Of a stretch of DNA of 26,191 nt, positions 16,777 through 24,257 are shown one piece after another. How positions within the stretch are numbered: the stretch's first letter is position 1; the number at the start of each line of letters is the position of its first letter. Position numbers and translations under genes: made by a program. Source of the DNA: CAZZCU01 sp964652825 (GTDB taxonomy: Bacteria; Bdellovibrionota_B; Oligoflexia; Oligoflexales; CAZZCU01). The notes beneath the pieces are model-generated. The model was given only the letters and a program-made list of their open reading frames with translations, was not told the DNA's origin and searched no databases. The stretch is from contig CAZZCU010000031.1 in assembly GCA_964652825.1 (NCBI GenBank), positions 1-26,191 of the forward strand, in the 5' to 3' direction.

Positions 16777-17112
16777 ATGAAGAAAACGCGATTCCTCGAC
16801 ATTGATGACTTGATGATTTTGCGCCATCTGTACGAAGGCAATACTCTAGCCTCGGCAGCACGCATGCTTGGTATTACGCAGTCGGCGGTGACGCAGCGTC
16901 TTCGTAAACTTGAAGGTGTCTTCATGGCTAATATTCTGCAACGAATCGGTCGCGAAGCTGAGCTGACCGCCGAAGGACGCCGGTTATGCGAACGCATTGC
17001 CAATGTATTAAAAGAACTGGAACTGATCGTCGGCGAATTTTCCGGAACATCGCAAACCAGCCTGGGCCTCGAAGGCGCCTCGGTAGCTGATATTACGGAA
17101 ATCGATCGGTAA
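16777..17112 (+). CDS. Stand-alone LysR-type winged-helix DNA-binding protein
   Basis: The 111 aa contain only the N-terminal winged helix-turn-helix of LysR-type regulators: LMILRHLYEGNTLASAARMLGITQSAVTQRLRKLE is split over helices 1-3 (residues 12-46), then a wing and part of the linker helix (AERITN-like KELELIVGEF). The roughly 200-aa effector-binding domain is missing and nothing in any frame downstream restores it. The stop is followed 68 bp later by a complete lipoprotein gene. Either this is a truncated regulator that still binds DNA, or a genuine minimal family. Its targets are unknown; the lipoprotein, M23 and C13 genes downstream are possible ones. Confidence 0.82.
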   Translation: MKKTRFLDIDDLMILRHLYEGNTLASAARMLGITQSAVTQRLRKLEGVFMANILQRIGREAELTAEGRRLCERIANVLKELELIVGEFSGTSQTSLGLEGASVADITEIDR

Positions 17113-17180
17113 GCCTTGTTTCGGGCAACTCCCACCAGTAAGATCATAGTGTCTACCTTATCGTACCGGAGGCTTGCTGC

Positions 17181-17789
17181 ATGTTACGTTTGTTGCCCAT
17201 GCTTTTAGTTATCACTGGTTTTGTTCTTGCCAGTGCTAGTTGTAAAACAACCTCACGTTCTGAGCACTCAGCCATCGCCTCATTGGCCGAATCCGACAAC
17301 AGTAATTATTTGGTTGAAGCCGCGGGTCGCGCTAAAGCTTATATTGATCACCTCATCCAAGAGCGTAATAAATTCGCTCGTGACAACGGCTTAGATGCGC
17401 AATTTCAAATCGTCGATGCACGTGATCGTCGTTTGTATCCGCCCGGCGCGGCTGTTCAGCCCAACACACCTGCCGAAAAAGCTTTGATCAAACATGACAG
17501 CGCCGGTCGCTTTATTGTTCTCGCCTGGATTCAGGATCGACCGGGTTTCTATCGTTTCAAAGAAGCAAATGGCAATCGTATTATCGACATCAAGTACAGT
17601 GTCGAGAGCATTGAGTACGGCAGTCGCTTTGATGGCAAATATGCGAGCGTTAATCGCAACACCGCCGGCAACGGCTGGCGTTATATTTACTATGTCAAAG
17701 GCAGTGGCAATCAAATCACTCCGCACGCATTTGATATCGCCGTCGCCAATTTCTTGCAGAACGCTGTTCTGTACATGACTCCGCTTTAA
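17181..17789 (+). CDS. Probable lipoprotein of unknown function
   Basis: I do not recognise the family. The 202-aa product has a hydrophobic signal peptide (1-20) ending in LASAS before Cys21, followed by KTT; the -3 position is Ser, so the lipobox is imperfect. The mature part has a helical region (45-70) with KAYIDHLIQERNKFARDNG and then a beta-rich part with DRPGFYRF and WRYIYYVKG, which resembles periplasmic sensor (Cache/PAS-like) folds; this fold guess is weak. GGAGG lies about 8 bp before the ATG. The gene is followed after 42 bp by the M23-type peptidase gene and both face the envelope. Confidence 0.7.
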   Translation: MLRLLPMLLVITGFVLASASCKTTSRSEHSAIASLAESDNSNYLVEAAGRAKAYIDHLIQERNKFARDNGLDAQFQIVDARDRRLYPPGAAVQPNTPAEKALIKHDSAGRFIVLAWIQDRPGFYRFKEANGNRIIDIKYSVESIEYGSRFDGKYASVNRNTAGNGWRYIYYVKGSGNQITPHAFDIAVANFLQNAVLYMTPL

Positions 17790-17831
17790 AGCACTCCGAT
17801 TGATGGGGAGCGCTCGCCGGAATAATCCACC

Positions 17832-18635
17832 ATGAGTTCGCGACATATTCTATATGTCGTCGGAATAGTCCTTATTACGGTTGTTTGGTTTCTCTACGCC
17901 AATCCCACAACACAATGGAACATTAAATATCAATATTGGGCCAAGAGCTGTACCTATCCGGAAGGCGAAGAATGCCGGGCAACGGAAGCTTGCGTCTTTA
18001 CTGAACCAACAAAAAGTATCTGCGTTGAAAAAGATCAAGACCCGACACCAGAAGTATTGTTCCCCAAATCACGGAACAGCCGATCCATCTGCACTCAAGG
18101 ACCAAGAACAGCCGCGGGACGTACTCACTCATATCTAAACACCTCTTTCGCGGTTGACTTGAGCACGCCGGAACAGGAGCCAAACGCACAAATTCTTTCA
18201 GTATTCGATGGCAAAGTTGTTGTTCACACCGGTTGCGACAATCAAGACGATCGCAAATTCAACAATGACGGATGCGGCTATGGATTTGGCAACTGGGTCG
18301 TTATTTTTGACGCCAAAAGTAATTTGATGGCACTCAATGCACATCTACGCACGGTTAACGTTAAGGATGGAGATAATGTTCGCATTGGCGATGTTATCGG
18401 CGAAGAAGGCAAGACCGGCGCTGCCGGACATCGTCATTTGCACTTCAGCATCCACCGCAATATCTGGAGGCTGACGCCGGAATTATTCAAGAAGTATGGC
18501 ATTTGGCTTCCGCCAAGCGTGCCATGGAAAACACGGATCAAAGATTTGTCTGGCGAAGAAAAGACTGTACACGTTAGCGACTTGCCCTGCGAAGATAACA
18601 ATGATCTTACTCGTCCATCTTTTCAAGGCGGGTAA
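17832..18635 (+). CDS. M23-family (LytM-type) metallopeptidase, membrane anchored
   Basis: M23 enzymes are zinc endopeptidases that cut peptidoglycan cross-bridges. This 267-aa protein has an N-terminal anchor (5-23), a cysteine-rich linker (Cys40, Cys48, Cys54, Cys64, Cys87) that probably forms disulfides, and an M23 core. In the core, His99 and Asp109 (SFAVDL) plus His204 are the likely zinc ligands, with catalytic His171 (LNAHL) and His202 in GHRHLHFSIH. The loop Gly-Lys-Thr-Gly before this is typical. A cysteine-containing insert (CDNQDDRKFNNDGC, 135-148) is unusual. The spacing between His99 and Asp109 is longer than the common HxxxD, so activity is probable, not certain. It would act in the periplasm. 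Confidence 0.85.
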   Translation: MSSRHILYVVGIVLITVVWFLYANPTTQWNIKYQYWAKSCTYPEGEECRATEACVFTEPTKSICVEKDQDPTPEVLFPKSRNSRSICTQGPRTAAGRTHSYLNTSFAVDLSTPEQEPNAQILSVFDGKVVVHTGCDNQDDRKFNNDGCGYGFGNWVVIFDAKSNLMALNAHLRTVNVKDGDNVRIGDVIGEEGKTGAAGHRHLHFSIHRNIWRLTPELFKKYGIWLPPSVPWKTRIKDLSGEEKTVHVSDLPCEDNNDLTRPSFQGG

Positions 18636-18677
18636 AACGCTGCACTCTTCTTTGATCTTTGTGAAATTTCGCAAAAA

Positions 18678-18699
18678 CACCAATGTGCTTATTGGCGTG
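18678..18699 (+). terminator. Weak hairpin after the M23 gene
   Basis: CACCAAT pairs with ATTGG-GTG (one bulged C) around GTGCTT, with broken T-runs downstream. Possible terminator only. Confidence 0.25.
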
Positions 18700-18766
18700 C
18701 CTTTCCGGCCTTTTGTCAACAAATGCTAAATGCCCAAAATTTGCCCATCCCGCCTCGACCTCCTAA

Positions 18767-18778
18767 ACTTAATTAAGT
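18767..18778. promoter_or_regulatory. Perfect 12-bp palindrome upstream of the C13 peptidase gene
   Basis: ACTTAATTAAGT is a perfect dyad 46 bp before the ATG, in an AT-rich stretch where a promoter would be expected. It may be an operator for a dimeric regulator. Confidence 0.3.
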
Positions 18779-18824
18779 AACATACTACAAGAACAACAAG
18801 TCATCAGACGAACAGGGGGTTGAA

Positions 18825-19703
18825 ATGAATTTCAACAACACATCGCTGTACCTATTCCTGATCTTGGGCGTTGTCGGTTGCGGACAAAATAACGAAGATA
18901 GCCATGATTCAAATCGCAACATCACACCGGAAATCCTTGAACAACATCAGAGAGAAGATGACGCTAAACATGCAAATAATGACGATGGCGAATCCTCACA
19001 GAATCAGACCCGCAAGCCGCTAAAAGATCATGATGATGTTAAATTACGCGACATCCGCTGGCACAGCGTGGTCATGACCGGCGACGATAGCATCCGGGCT
19101 TTTGACAATGCTCGCAAAAAGGTCGCGACGATCTTCGGCACCATGGGTGTCGCTAACGAAAATATCCGGCATCTTTCGCGCAAAACCAACGAACAAAAAA
19201 ATGGCGTGATGGCAACGAGCGCGGCGAATTTTGAAAAAGCTTTACGTGAACAAAATATCGGCCCCGACGATGGTTGTAGCGTGTTCATGACCTCGCACGG
19301 CACAACACGCGGCTTCTATATTAAAGGCCAACCTTACCTGACTCCGACACAACTAGATCAGATGCTTGAGCAACACTGCGGCAATCAGCCGACGGTTGTC
19401 CTGGTCTCTGCTTGTTACTCTGGGGTTTTCGCAGAGCCACTGATGCAAAGACCAAACCGGATTATTCTGACGGCGGCACGTAAAGACCGTACGTCCTTCG
19501 GCTGTAGTTCTGAAGCCGTATACACATATTGGGATGGCTGCCTAATCGATGCCTTGAATAGCAACTCCGCAACCTGGAGCAGCTTATCGAGTACCATCAA
19601 TGCCTGCGTGCAGCGCAAGGAACGCACAGGTAACTTTAAGCCGTCCGAGCCACAAACCCGTTTAGGCGCGAATGTTGCTAACTTACGTCTCTTCGCCCGC
19701 TAG
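18825..19703 (+). CDS. Lipoprotein with peptidase C13 (legumain/caspase-fold) domain
   Basis: The 292-aa product has a signal peptide II: hydrophobic stretch then VVG-Cys19. Residues 20-75 are a polar, low-complexity spacer rich in Asn, Asp, Gln and Glu. The rest is a caspase-fold cysteine peptidase: strand HSVVMTGDD (80-88), catalytic His158 in FMTSHGTTRGF, and catalytic Cys197 in VVLVSACYSGVF, in the His-Gly/Cys spacing of the C13 family. Members are found in bacterial lipoproteins of unknown role, whereas eukaryotic legumain cleaves after Asn. A run of G (ACAGGGGG) serves as ribosome binding site. A strong terminator follows. It probably acts in the periplasm or at the outer membrane; substrate unknown. 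Confidence 0.85.
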   Translation: MNFNNTSLYLFLILGVVGCGQNNEDSHDSNRNITPEILEQHQREDDAKHANNDDGESSQNQTRKPLKDHDDVKLRDIRWHSVVMTGDDSIRAFDNARKKVATIFGTMGVANENIRHLSRKTNEQKNGVMATSAANFEKALREQNIGPDDGCSVFMTSHGTTRGFYIKGQPYLTPTQLDQMLEQHCGNQPTVVLVSACYSGVFAEPLMQRPNRIILTAARKDRTSFGCSSEAVYTYWDGCLIDALNSNSATWSSLSSTINACVQRKERTGNFKPSEPQTRLGANVANLRLFAR

Positions 19704-19726
19704 ATTATCTTTGGGATTTCACACGG

Positions 19727-19753
19727 GGCTGGGTGATTTACCCAGCCTTTTTT
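19727..19753 (+). terminator. Intrinsic terminator of the C13 peptidase gene
   Basis: GGCTGGGT and ACCCAGCC form a perfect 8-bp stem with a GATTT loop followed by six T, 23 bp after the stop. On the other strand it would lie just beyond the 3' end of the tRNA and could shape its 3' trailer. Confidence 0.92.
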
Positions 19754-19761
19754 ATTATCAG

Positions 19762-19834
<73 letters not shown>

Positions 19835-19843
19835 ATAAACGCT

Positions 19844-20107
19844 CTAACTTACTTTTAAATTTAATCGCTCTTTCTTGATTTGATCCTGGAGAGTTAACTT
19901 AACTAACCACTCTGGAGGCATATCAAGCTTTTGCGCAATTTGCTTTGCCAACTTAATACTAACTGAAAATCGATCGTGTTCGATATCACATAATCTCTGT
20001 TTAGAAATACCAAGCAATTTGGCGAATTCCACCTGGGAAAGCTCCTCTCCCATGCGATGTACACGCAAAAATTCTCCAAATGAATATCTTTTTTGTTTAG
20101 TAGTCAT
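19844..20107 (-). CDS. XRE-family HTH antitoxin (HigA-like)
   Basis: An 87-aa helix-turn-helix protein: FGEFLRVHRMGEELSQVEFAKLLG spans helices 1-2, followed by SKQRLCDIEHDR as the recognition region and IKLAKQIAQKLDMPPEWLVKL. Such antitoxins neutralise the toxin by direct binding and repress their own promoter. It starts 11 bp inside the end of the toxin gene, the toxin-first order seen in higBA. The operon promoter and a dyad next to it are listed separately. Its stop lies only 10 bp from the 5' end of the tRNA-Gly gene. Confidence 0.87.
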   Translation of the reverse strand: MTTKQKRYSFGEFLRVHRMGEELSQVEFAKLLGISKQRLCDIEHDRFSVSIKLAKQIAQKLDMPPEWLVKLTLQDQIKKERLNLKVS

Positions 20108-20417
20108 GCTTGTTAACGCTTAACACCTTAATTATTTTAAAATTTAATTTGCCTATCTCCTGATAAATCACTCGATACCCCTTGGAAAGGCGAACCGAAC
20201 GCTGACCATGACGATCACCATGTAAGAGTTCATCATGAAAGCCTTTATATTTTCTCGCCTCGTATAAGCCGATCGTTCTAATTAAATTAAGCCAATAATC
20301 AAACTTGCGTGCGATATATTCAGGACACTGATTCAATTGCTTCCTAGCGACATTTGTCAGAAGAATCTGCACCAATAATTCCATATAGTACGTATTTTTA
20401 ACGTACATGTCAATCAT
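20097..20417 (-). CDS. RelE/HigB-type toxin
   Basis: A 106-aa RelE/ParE-superfamily toxin of the type II class; relatives are ribosome-dependent mRNA interferases. Typical parts are KQLNQCPEYIARKFDYWLNL (helical), YEARKYKGFHDELLHG, the core QRSVRLSKGYRVIYQE (72-87), and the ending VNKHDY. Arg and Tyr residues usual for the active site (Arg76, Arg82, Tyr81) and the C-terminal His104-Tyr106 are in place. Starts at 20417, 20408 or 20384 are all possible because none has a good ribosome binding site; the last gives a size closest to relatives. The pair is a stability or phage-defence module. Confidence 0.85.
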   Translation of the reverse strand: MIDMYVKNTYYMELLVQILLTNVARKQLNQCPEYIARKFDYWLNLIRTIGLYEARKYKGFHDELLHGDRHGQRSVRLSKGYRVIYQEIGKLNFKIIKVLSVNKHDY

Positions 20418-20447
20418 GGAAAATTATTGATAGAAGAAGATACCCAG

Positions 20448-20460
20448 GTCAGCCACTGAC
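20448..20460. promoter_or_regulatory. Dyad next to the toxin-antitoxin promoter, possible antitoxin operator
   Basis: GTCAG and CTGAC flank CCA. The site abuts the predicted -10 box on its downstream side, a position where an HTH antitoxin could repress. Confidence 0.35.
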
Positions 20461-20487
20461 ATATAAACAATAAAAGATCGGAGGCAA
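20460..20487 (-). promoter_or_regulatory. Promoter candidate of the toxin-antitoxin operon
   Basis: On the minus strand TTGCCT (20487-20482), a 16-bp spacer and TATATG (20465-20460) match the -35 and -10 boxes at four positions each. It overlaps the edge of the 14-bp tRNA-derived repeat. Confidence 0.4.
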
Positions 20488-20499
20488 GCTGACGCTCTA
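20486..20499. repeat. 14-bp direct repeat, copy downstream of the PLD gene
   Basis: AAGCTGACGCTCTA, identical to part of the tRNA-Gly gene 684 bp away, sits 7 bp after the stop of the phospholipase-D-family gene. It may be a remnant of an integration event that used the tRNA as target. Confidence 0.7.
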
Positions 20500-20506
20500 G
20501 TCTCCA

Positions 20507-22075
20507 TCATCCAGGGGGCAAGAATAATTTTAAATATTCCCTACTAGCCTCGATCAGTGAGCTATCAGAAGTCACAAAAAAAGCTTCCTGCGATCTCTCC
20601 AGACCCGACACAGTCAAATTACCTGTGCCAAACAACAACCACTTTCTATCCACCAAGACAAATTTAGCGTGAGGCATCAGTGATCCACCTTGATCGGCAA
20701 CTACAACGCCTTTATGCAGCAACCATGGGTCTTCCTCGTGACTATTCACATGTCGAGAACCAATTAAAAGCTGAACACGAACCCCACGTCCCTCTGCCCG
20801 CAGAATAGTGCTCCACAATTTATGGTGATTAAAGTAGTCCGTGGATATTTGAATGCTTTCTTTGGCACGGTCGATAAGCTCCATCAGTTTTCCAGTAACA
20901 TCATGTTGATCAGATAGAAGGAGCTGCTTAGATGATTCTACCGTAAAATTCCCTTCTCGTTTTTTGGCTGACTCCCATAGTGCGCAGCTATTCTCCACAA
21001 GCTGATGAATCTTTTGCAAACGCGGATCATTTGGTTGAAAACGAGCATTCAAGCTGCAATCGAGATAATCTTTATTTTGACAGACCGAGTCGGCTGTACC
21101 CATGATTTGTCGCCGCAACATCGTCGCCAAATCACCCCCACGTCCATTCAAACCTAGATCGACCAAACGGCTTTCAGATTGATTACGCAAATTCGCGGAG
21201 GTGAACAAAAATCGCTCGCTACCATCAAAAGCATACAAGCCTTTTATATGATAGACCCCCTGACGATCGGGATGATTGAAAACTGGAAGGATACCGATGG
21301 AACTGATCAGCAACTCATCAAGTTCTTTCTCCGTGACTTCACTGATCCAAGACATGAAATCAACGAGAAGCAAGAGCTGGCGTTTTGGGTTTTGCGTGGC
21401 AATAGTCAAAAATTCACCCAACTCTTTCTTTGAAATTGTCAGCGACGACATGACAACCATCCCTGACTTAACATCCCTGGAAATCGTTTGAGCGATATCA
21501 GCGAAGGAATCTTTGGCGGTATTCCAAGTCCGAGTATTTTTAAGTTTTGAGATATAAAATTCTTGGAATGAGATGTCTTTTCTTTTTAGGTTGGCATGAC
21601 TAGTGGCAGCGAAACAAAAGCGACTGCGTTCCCGAAAACTACTTATCTGCTGCCGGAATCCCTGAAAAATAAAACTTGGATATAGATTTGTGGGGAATGT
21701 TAAGCGGCAATATTCATCATCAACACAAGCCTGTCGTATGCCTTGGGCGCGCTCGCCCTGAAAGCGAACCGCTTTTGTACCGCCCGCGGAGTACAAATAA
21801 ATAAACTTCAACTTACTTTCATCAGCCCAAAATTCTGCGGGAAGATTCTCCAGCCATCGCGCACACGCCAAGACCGGCTGAACAAAATGTGGAGTTGCAA
21901 AAGTTATTTCATCTACTCGAACAGACTGATTAGGTGTGCGCCAAAACAGTGGATATTTATCGCCTTCATCTGAACATTGCAAAGTGTCAGCGTAAGACGC
22001 CCAACTCGACATCAAGGCCATGCCAAACAACATGAGCACAATTTTACTAAGCCGCATGTTTAATTTCCGACACAT
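20507..22075 (-). CDS. Exported phospholipase-D-family protein with two HKD motifs (third gene of the RT operon)
   Basis: The 522-aa product has a signal peptide (hydrophobic KIVLMLFGMALMSSWASYA, cleaved near residue 29) and so should act in the periplasm. The PLD superfamily covers phospholipases, nucleases and cardiolipin synthases that use two HxKxxxxD motifs. Motif 1 is HIKGLYAFD (His276, Lys278) followed by FTSANL, with one extra residue before Asp. Motif 2 is HAKFVLVD (His469, Lys471, Asp476) followed by FGTGNLTVSGLE. Several cysteines may form disulfides. Two starts are possible: the ATG at 22075 has GAGG 7 bp before it, and the ATG at 22057 gives a cleaner signal peptide; both overlap the end of the membrane-protein gene, so translation is coupled. 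Substrate (lipid or DNA) cannot be read from sequence. Confidence 0.88.
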   Translation of the reverse strand: MCRKLNMRLSKIVLMLFGMALMSSWASYADTLQCSDEGDKYPLFWRTPNQSVRVDEITFATPHFVQPVLACARWLENLPAEFWADESKLKFIYLYSAGGTKAVRFQGERAQGIRQACVDDEYCRLTFPTNLYPSFIFQGFRQQISSFRERSRFCFAATSHANLKRKDISFQEFYISKLKNTRTWNTAKDSFADIAQTISRDVKSGMVVMSSLTISKKELGEFLTIATQNPKRQLLLLVDFMSWISEVTEKELDELLISSIGILPVFNHPDRQGVYHIKGLYAFDGSERFLFTSANLRNQSESRLVDLGLNGRGGDLATMLRRQIMGTADSVCQNKDYLDCSLNARFQPNDPRLQKIHQLVENSCALWESAKKREGNFTVESSKQLLLSDQHDVTGKLMELIDRAKESIQISTDYFNHHKLWSTILRAEGRGVRVQLLIGSRHVNSHEEDPWLLHKGVVVADQGGSLMPHAKFVLVDRKWLLFGTGNLTVSGLERSQEAFFVTSDSSLIEASREYLKLFLPPG

Positions 22076-24257
22076 CCAAGGCCCTCATAGTCACCATCAA
22101 GAAAAAACTTTTTCCCAGGCCATTATCTGTGTAAGCCAAGGCTATCGATTGCTTTAAGTCGTCCCTGCTCTGGCACAAAGACACCTCTATGCCAAACCGT
22201 TTAGCCACAACGCTCAGGGCACTGTAGACGTTGTAGAAATCCGATGGTGGTAGATATAGATTCGAGACATTCCTGGGAGGGAAAAATGAACTAACGGCAG
22301 CCTGCCTGAAATCATTGTCTTCAGCATTGGCATCTATCTTGGACTTATCAGAAACAATTATGCCCAGCAAATGCCCCATCGGCGCCAAAGCCAGATAGCA
22401 GACATTATCTCTTTCGCTAGGGAGCTGCCTTAAGAAGAATATGGAGTCTTCGACCCGACCCTTAAGAGATTGAAAGATCCGCGCCTGCTCGGCAGTCGCC
22501 CTACGGCCAGCCGAAACGAATCGGCCATATTTATCTTCCGCCCACCACTGATGAGAAAACTCCGAGAAAACATCGGGCAACACATTAGCACCGCGAATGT
22601 GTTTTATAAATTTCGCCTTACTTGCTTTCTTGCAGCTTTGGACAATAAAGGGGAAATTTAGCAATAGGCGAAAAATAGTGGCTGAAACGTCCTTACATCC
22701 TGGGAGCCAAATCACAAGCTCACTAGTACTTGTTGCCATGACAAAATCACAAGAACGCAGGGACAGCGCCAATTTTTCCGCAAAATCACGCATACTTTGT
22801 TCAGAGCGAAGCGCGCGGTGGAGTTTCACCGATATCAATTCCGATGGTATGCCTTGCTGACAGAAAAACTCGTCTAGCGTATTAAATGACAACAGAAATG
22901 GAATCGGACCCACAAAAGCAGCGGACCTTGTCTTGGCATGAGATACGGATGCGTCATGCTCCAACGCTACCGCGGCATCAATATGATTGGTTTGATAATA
23001 AGCGGCAATTGCCGCCAACATTTCACCCAAACAAAGCCACGGAAGATACATGCTCGCGTCAGTCATCGTCACTGCAATTAAAATACAAATTAATCGCGGC
23101 ACAAATTGATAAGCTATCAATGGCAATTCGGCAGTAACCAGAGCCAAACGCAAGTGGGTTGATTTGTTACGAAAATAAAACCCACAAAACGCCGCCAACA
23201 CCAAACTTGTCATCAGATCTGAGGCGCTATACGCCCATAAAAAAATAATTGAGGCTAAGAACACATTCAAAACAACGGTTAACTTATTAATGATTTTTTG
23301 CCGACTGGCGATAATTTGCCATTTACGCAGTCGGAAAAACATAAACAAATCCACGGCCAGAGCACGTATTGGTCTTTCAACAACCGCAGAACCCAACAAA
23401 CAAAGACCGAGAACTCCTAAACTAAATTTAGAAACACCATGCATCCAAACCAATGCTAAGGGGCTGATAAATTGAGCGCAAGCCCCAAACGCACGATAAA
23501 ACATTATTCTACTGTCTACATTAGGAACAACCTGATCGTTTGGTTTTTCTGTCTCCAAAACATGAATATTTGAGGCAGCAAAATTCTTAGCACAGCGCCA
23601 AACATAAACATCCAAGGCCAAACGCGCGATGATGCCGCCAGCTAACACAAGAAAAATTGCCACGACACCATCGACAAGATGAAGAGAGGCATAACACGCA
23701 CCGCCGATCAGGGCGATCACAGCGAGGTTTGCATACAGTGAGATAAAAACGCGCCTTTGAAAATGAGTCGGAGCCGTGTCGACAAACATGACAGCGGACG
23801 CTAAATGACAAACAAATTGCATCATCATCACCACATACAGAACGGAAATCTGATTGGATGAAGGGTTGATGTAATCTGCAACAACAACATAACCAAGCAC
23901 ATGTACCGCTATCACAGCACCCAGCACGGTACGTTTTGGCCAAAAACCCGCCATTACCAACTCAGAGCGAAAAACCAGCATCAGCGTGTCCGAGATAATC
24001 TCCAAAAGGACACTAACCATCACTACCGCCAATGTCGCCTTCAAGACACCTTCGGTACAGATAAAAGCCAAAGTGAAAGCTTCAATAAGGCGACCAAAGT
24101 AACTAAATGATTTTCTGGTTAGGTAACCTCTGCTTCTCCGAACAATGTACAGAGCAAATTCGCGCAGCCGATCACTCAGTAGATACTGCCTCCAATCCGA
24201 CTTACGCTGGAGTCTGGCGACACGCTGAGCCAAGGTGTCTGCGAGTCTTATTTTCAT
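22047..24257 (-). CDS. Polytopic membrane protein with degenerate GGDEF-like C-terminal domain (second gene of the RT operon)
   Basis: I do not recognise the family. The ATG at 24257 overlaps the RT stop as ATGA and gives 736 aa; a more distant start at 24353 would lie deep inside the RT gene. A basic N-terminus is followed by about twelve hydrophobic helices between residues 55 and 420, with a charged loop near 220-250. The cytoplasmic C-terminal part (about 450-545) has the secondary-structure order of GGDEF domains: VKLHRALRSEQSMRDFAEKL, LRSCDFVMATSTSELVIWLPGC. Here the GGDEF signature reads TSTSEL, so it cannot make cyclic di-GMP. A further 190-residue domain of unknown type follows. The topology suggests a sensor or effector in the inner membrane. 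Alternative: a transporter-like protein with an unrelated C-terminal domain. Confidence 0.8.
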   Translation of the reverse strand: MKIRLADTLAQRVARLQRKSDWRQYLLSDRLREFALYIVRRSRGYLTRKSFSYFGRLIEAFTLAFICTEGVLKATLAVVMVSVLLEIISDTLMLVFRSELVMAGFWPKRTVLGAVIAVHVLGYVVVADYINPSSNQISVLYVVMMMQFVCHLASAVMFVDTAPTHFQRRVFISLYANLAVIALIGGACYASLHLVDGVVAIFLVLAGGIIARLALDVYVWRCAKNFAASNIHVLETEKPNDQVVPNVDSRIMFYRAFGACAQFISPLALVWMHGVSKFSLGVLGLCLLGSAVVERPIRALAVDLFMFFRLRKWQIIASRQKIINKLTVVLNVFLASIIFLWAYSASDLMTSLVLAAFCGFYFRNKSTHLRLALVTAELPLIAYQFVPRLICILIAVTMTDASMYLPWLCLGEMLAAIAAYYQTNHIDAAVALEHDASVSHAKTRSAAFVGPIPFLLSFNTLDEFFCQQGIPSELISVKLHRALRSEQSMRDFAEKLALSLRSCDFVMATSTSELVIWLPGCKDVSATIFRLLLNFPFIVQSCKKASKAKFIKHIRGANVLPDVFSEFSHQWWAEDKYGRFVSAGRRATAEQARIFQSLKGRVEDSIFFLRQLPSERDNVCYLALAPMGHLLGIIVSDKSKIDANAEDNDFRQAAVSSFFPPRNVSNLYLPPSDFYNVYSALSVVAKRFGIEVSLCQSRDDLKQSIALAYTDNGLGKSFFLMVTMRALDVSEIKHAA

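Noticed and set aside
16605..16805. Cysteine-rich small frame (CCSCCCPP) ahead of the LysR-type gene
   Set aside because: It has no ribosome binding site, overlaps the start of a better supported gene, and lies in the probable leader.
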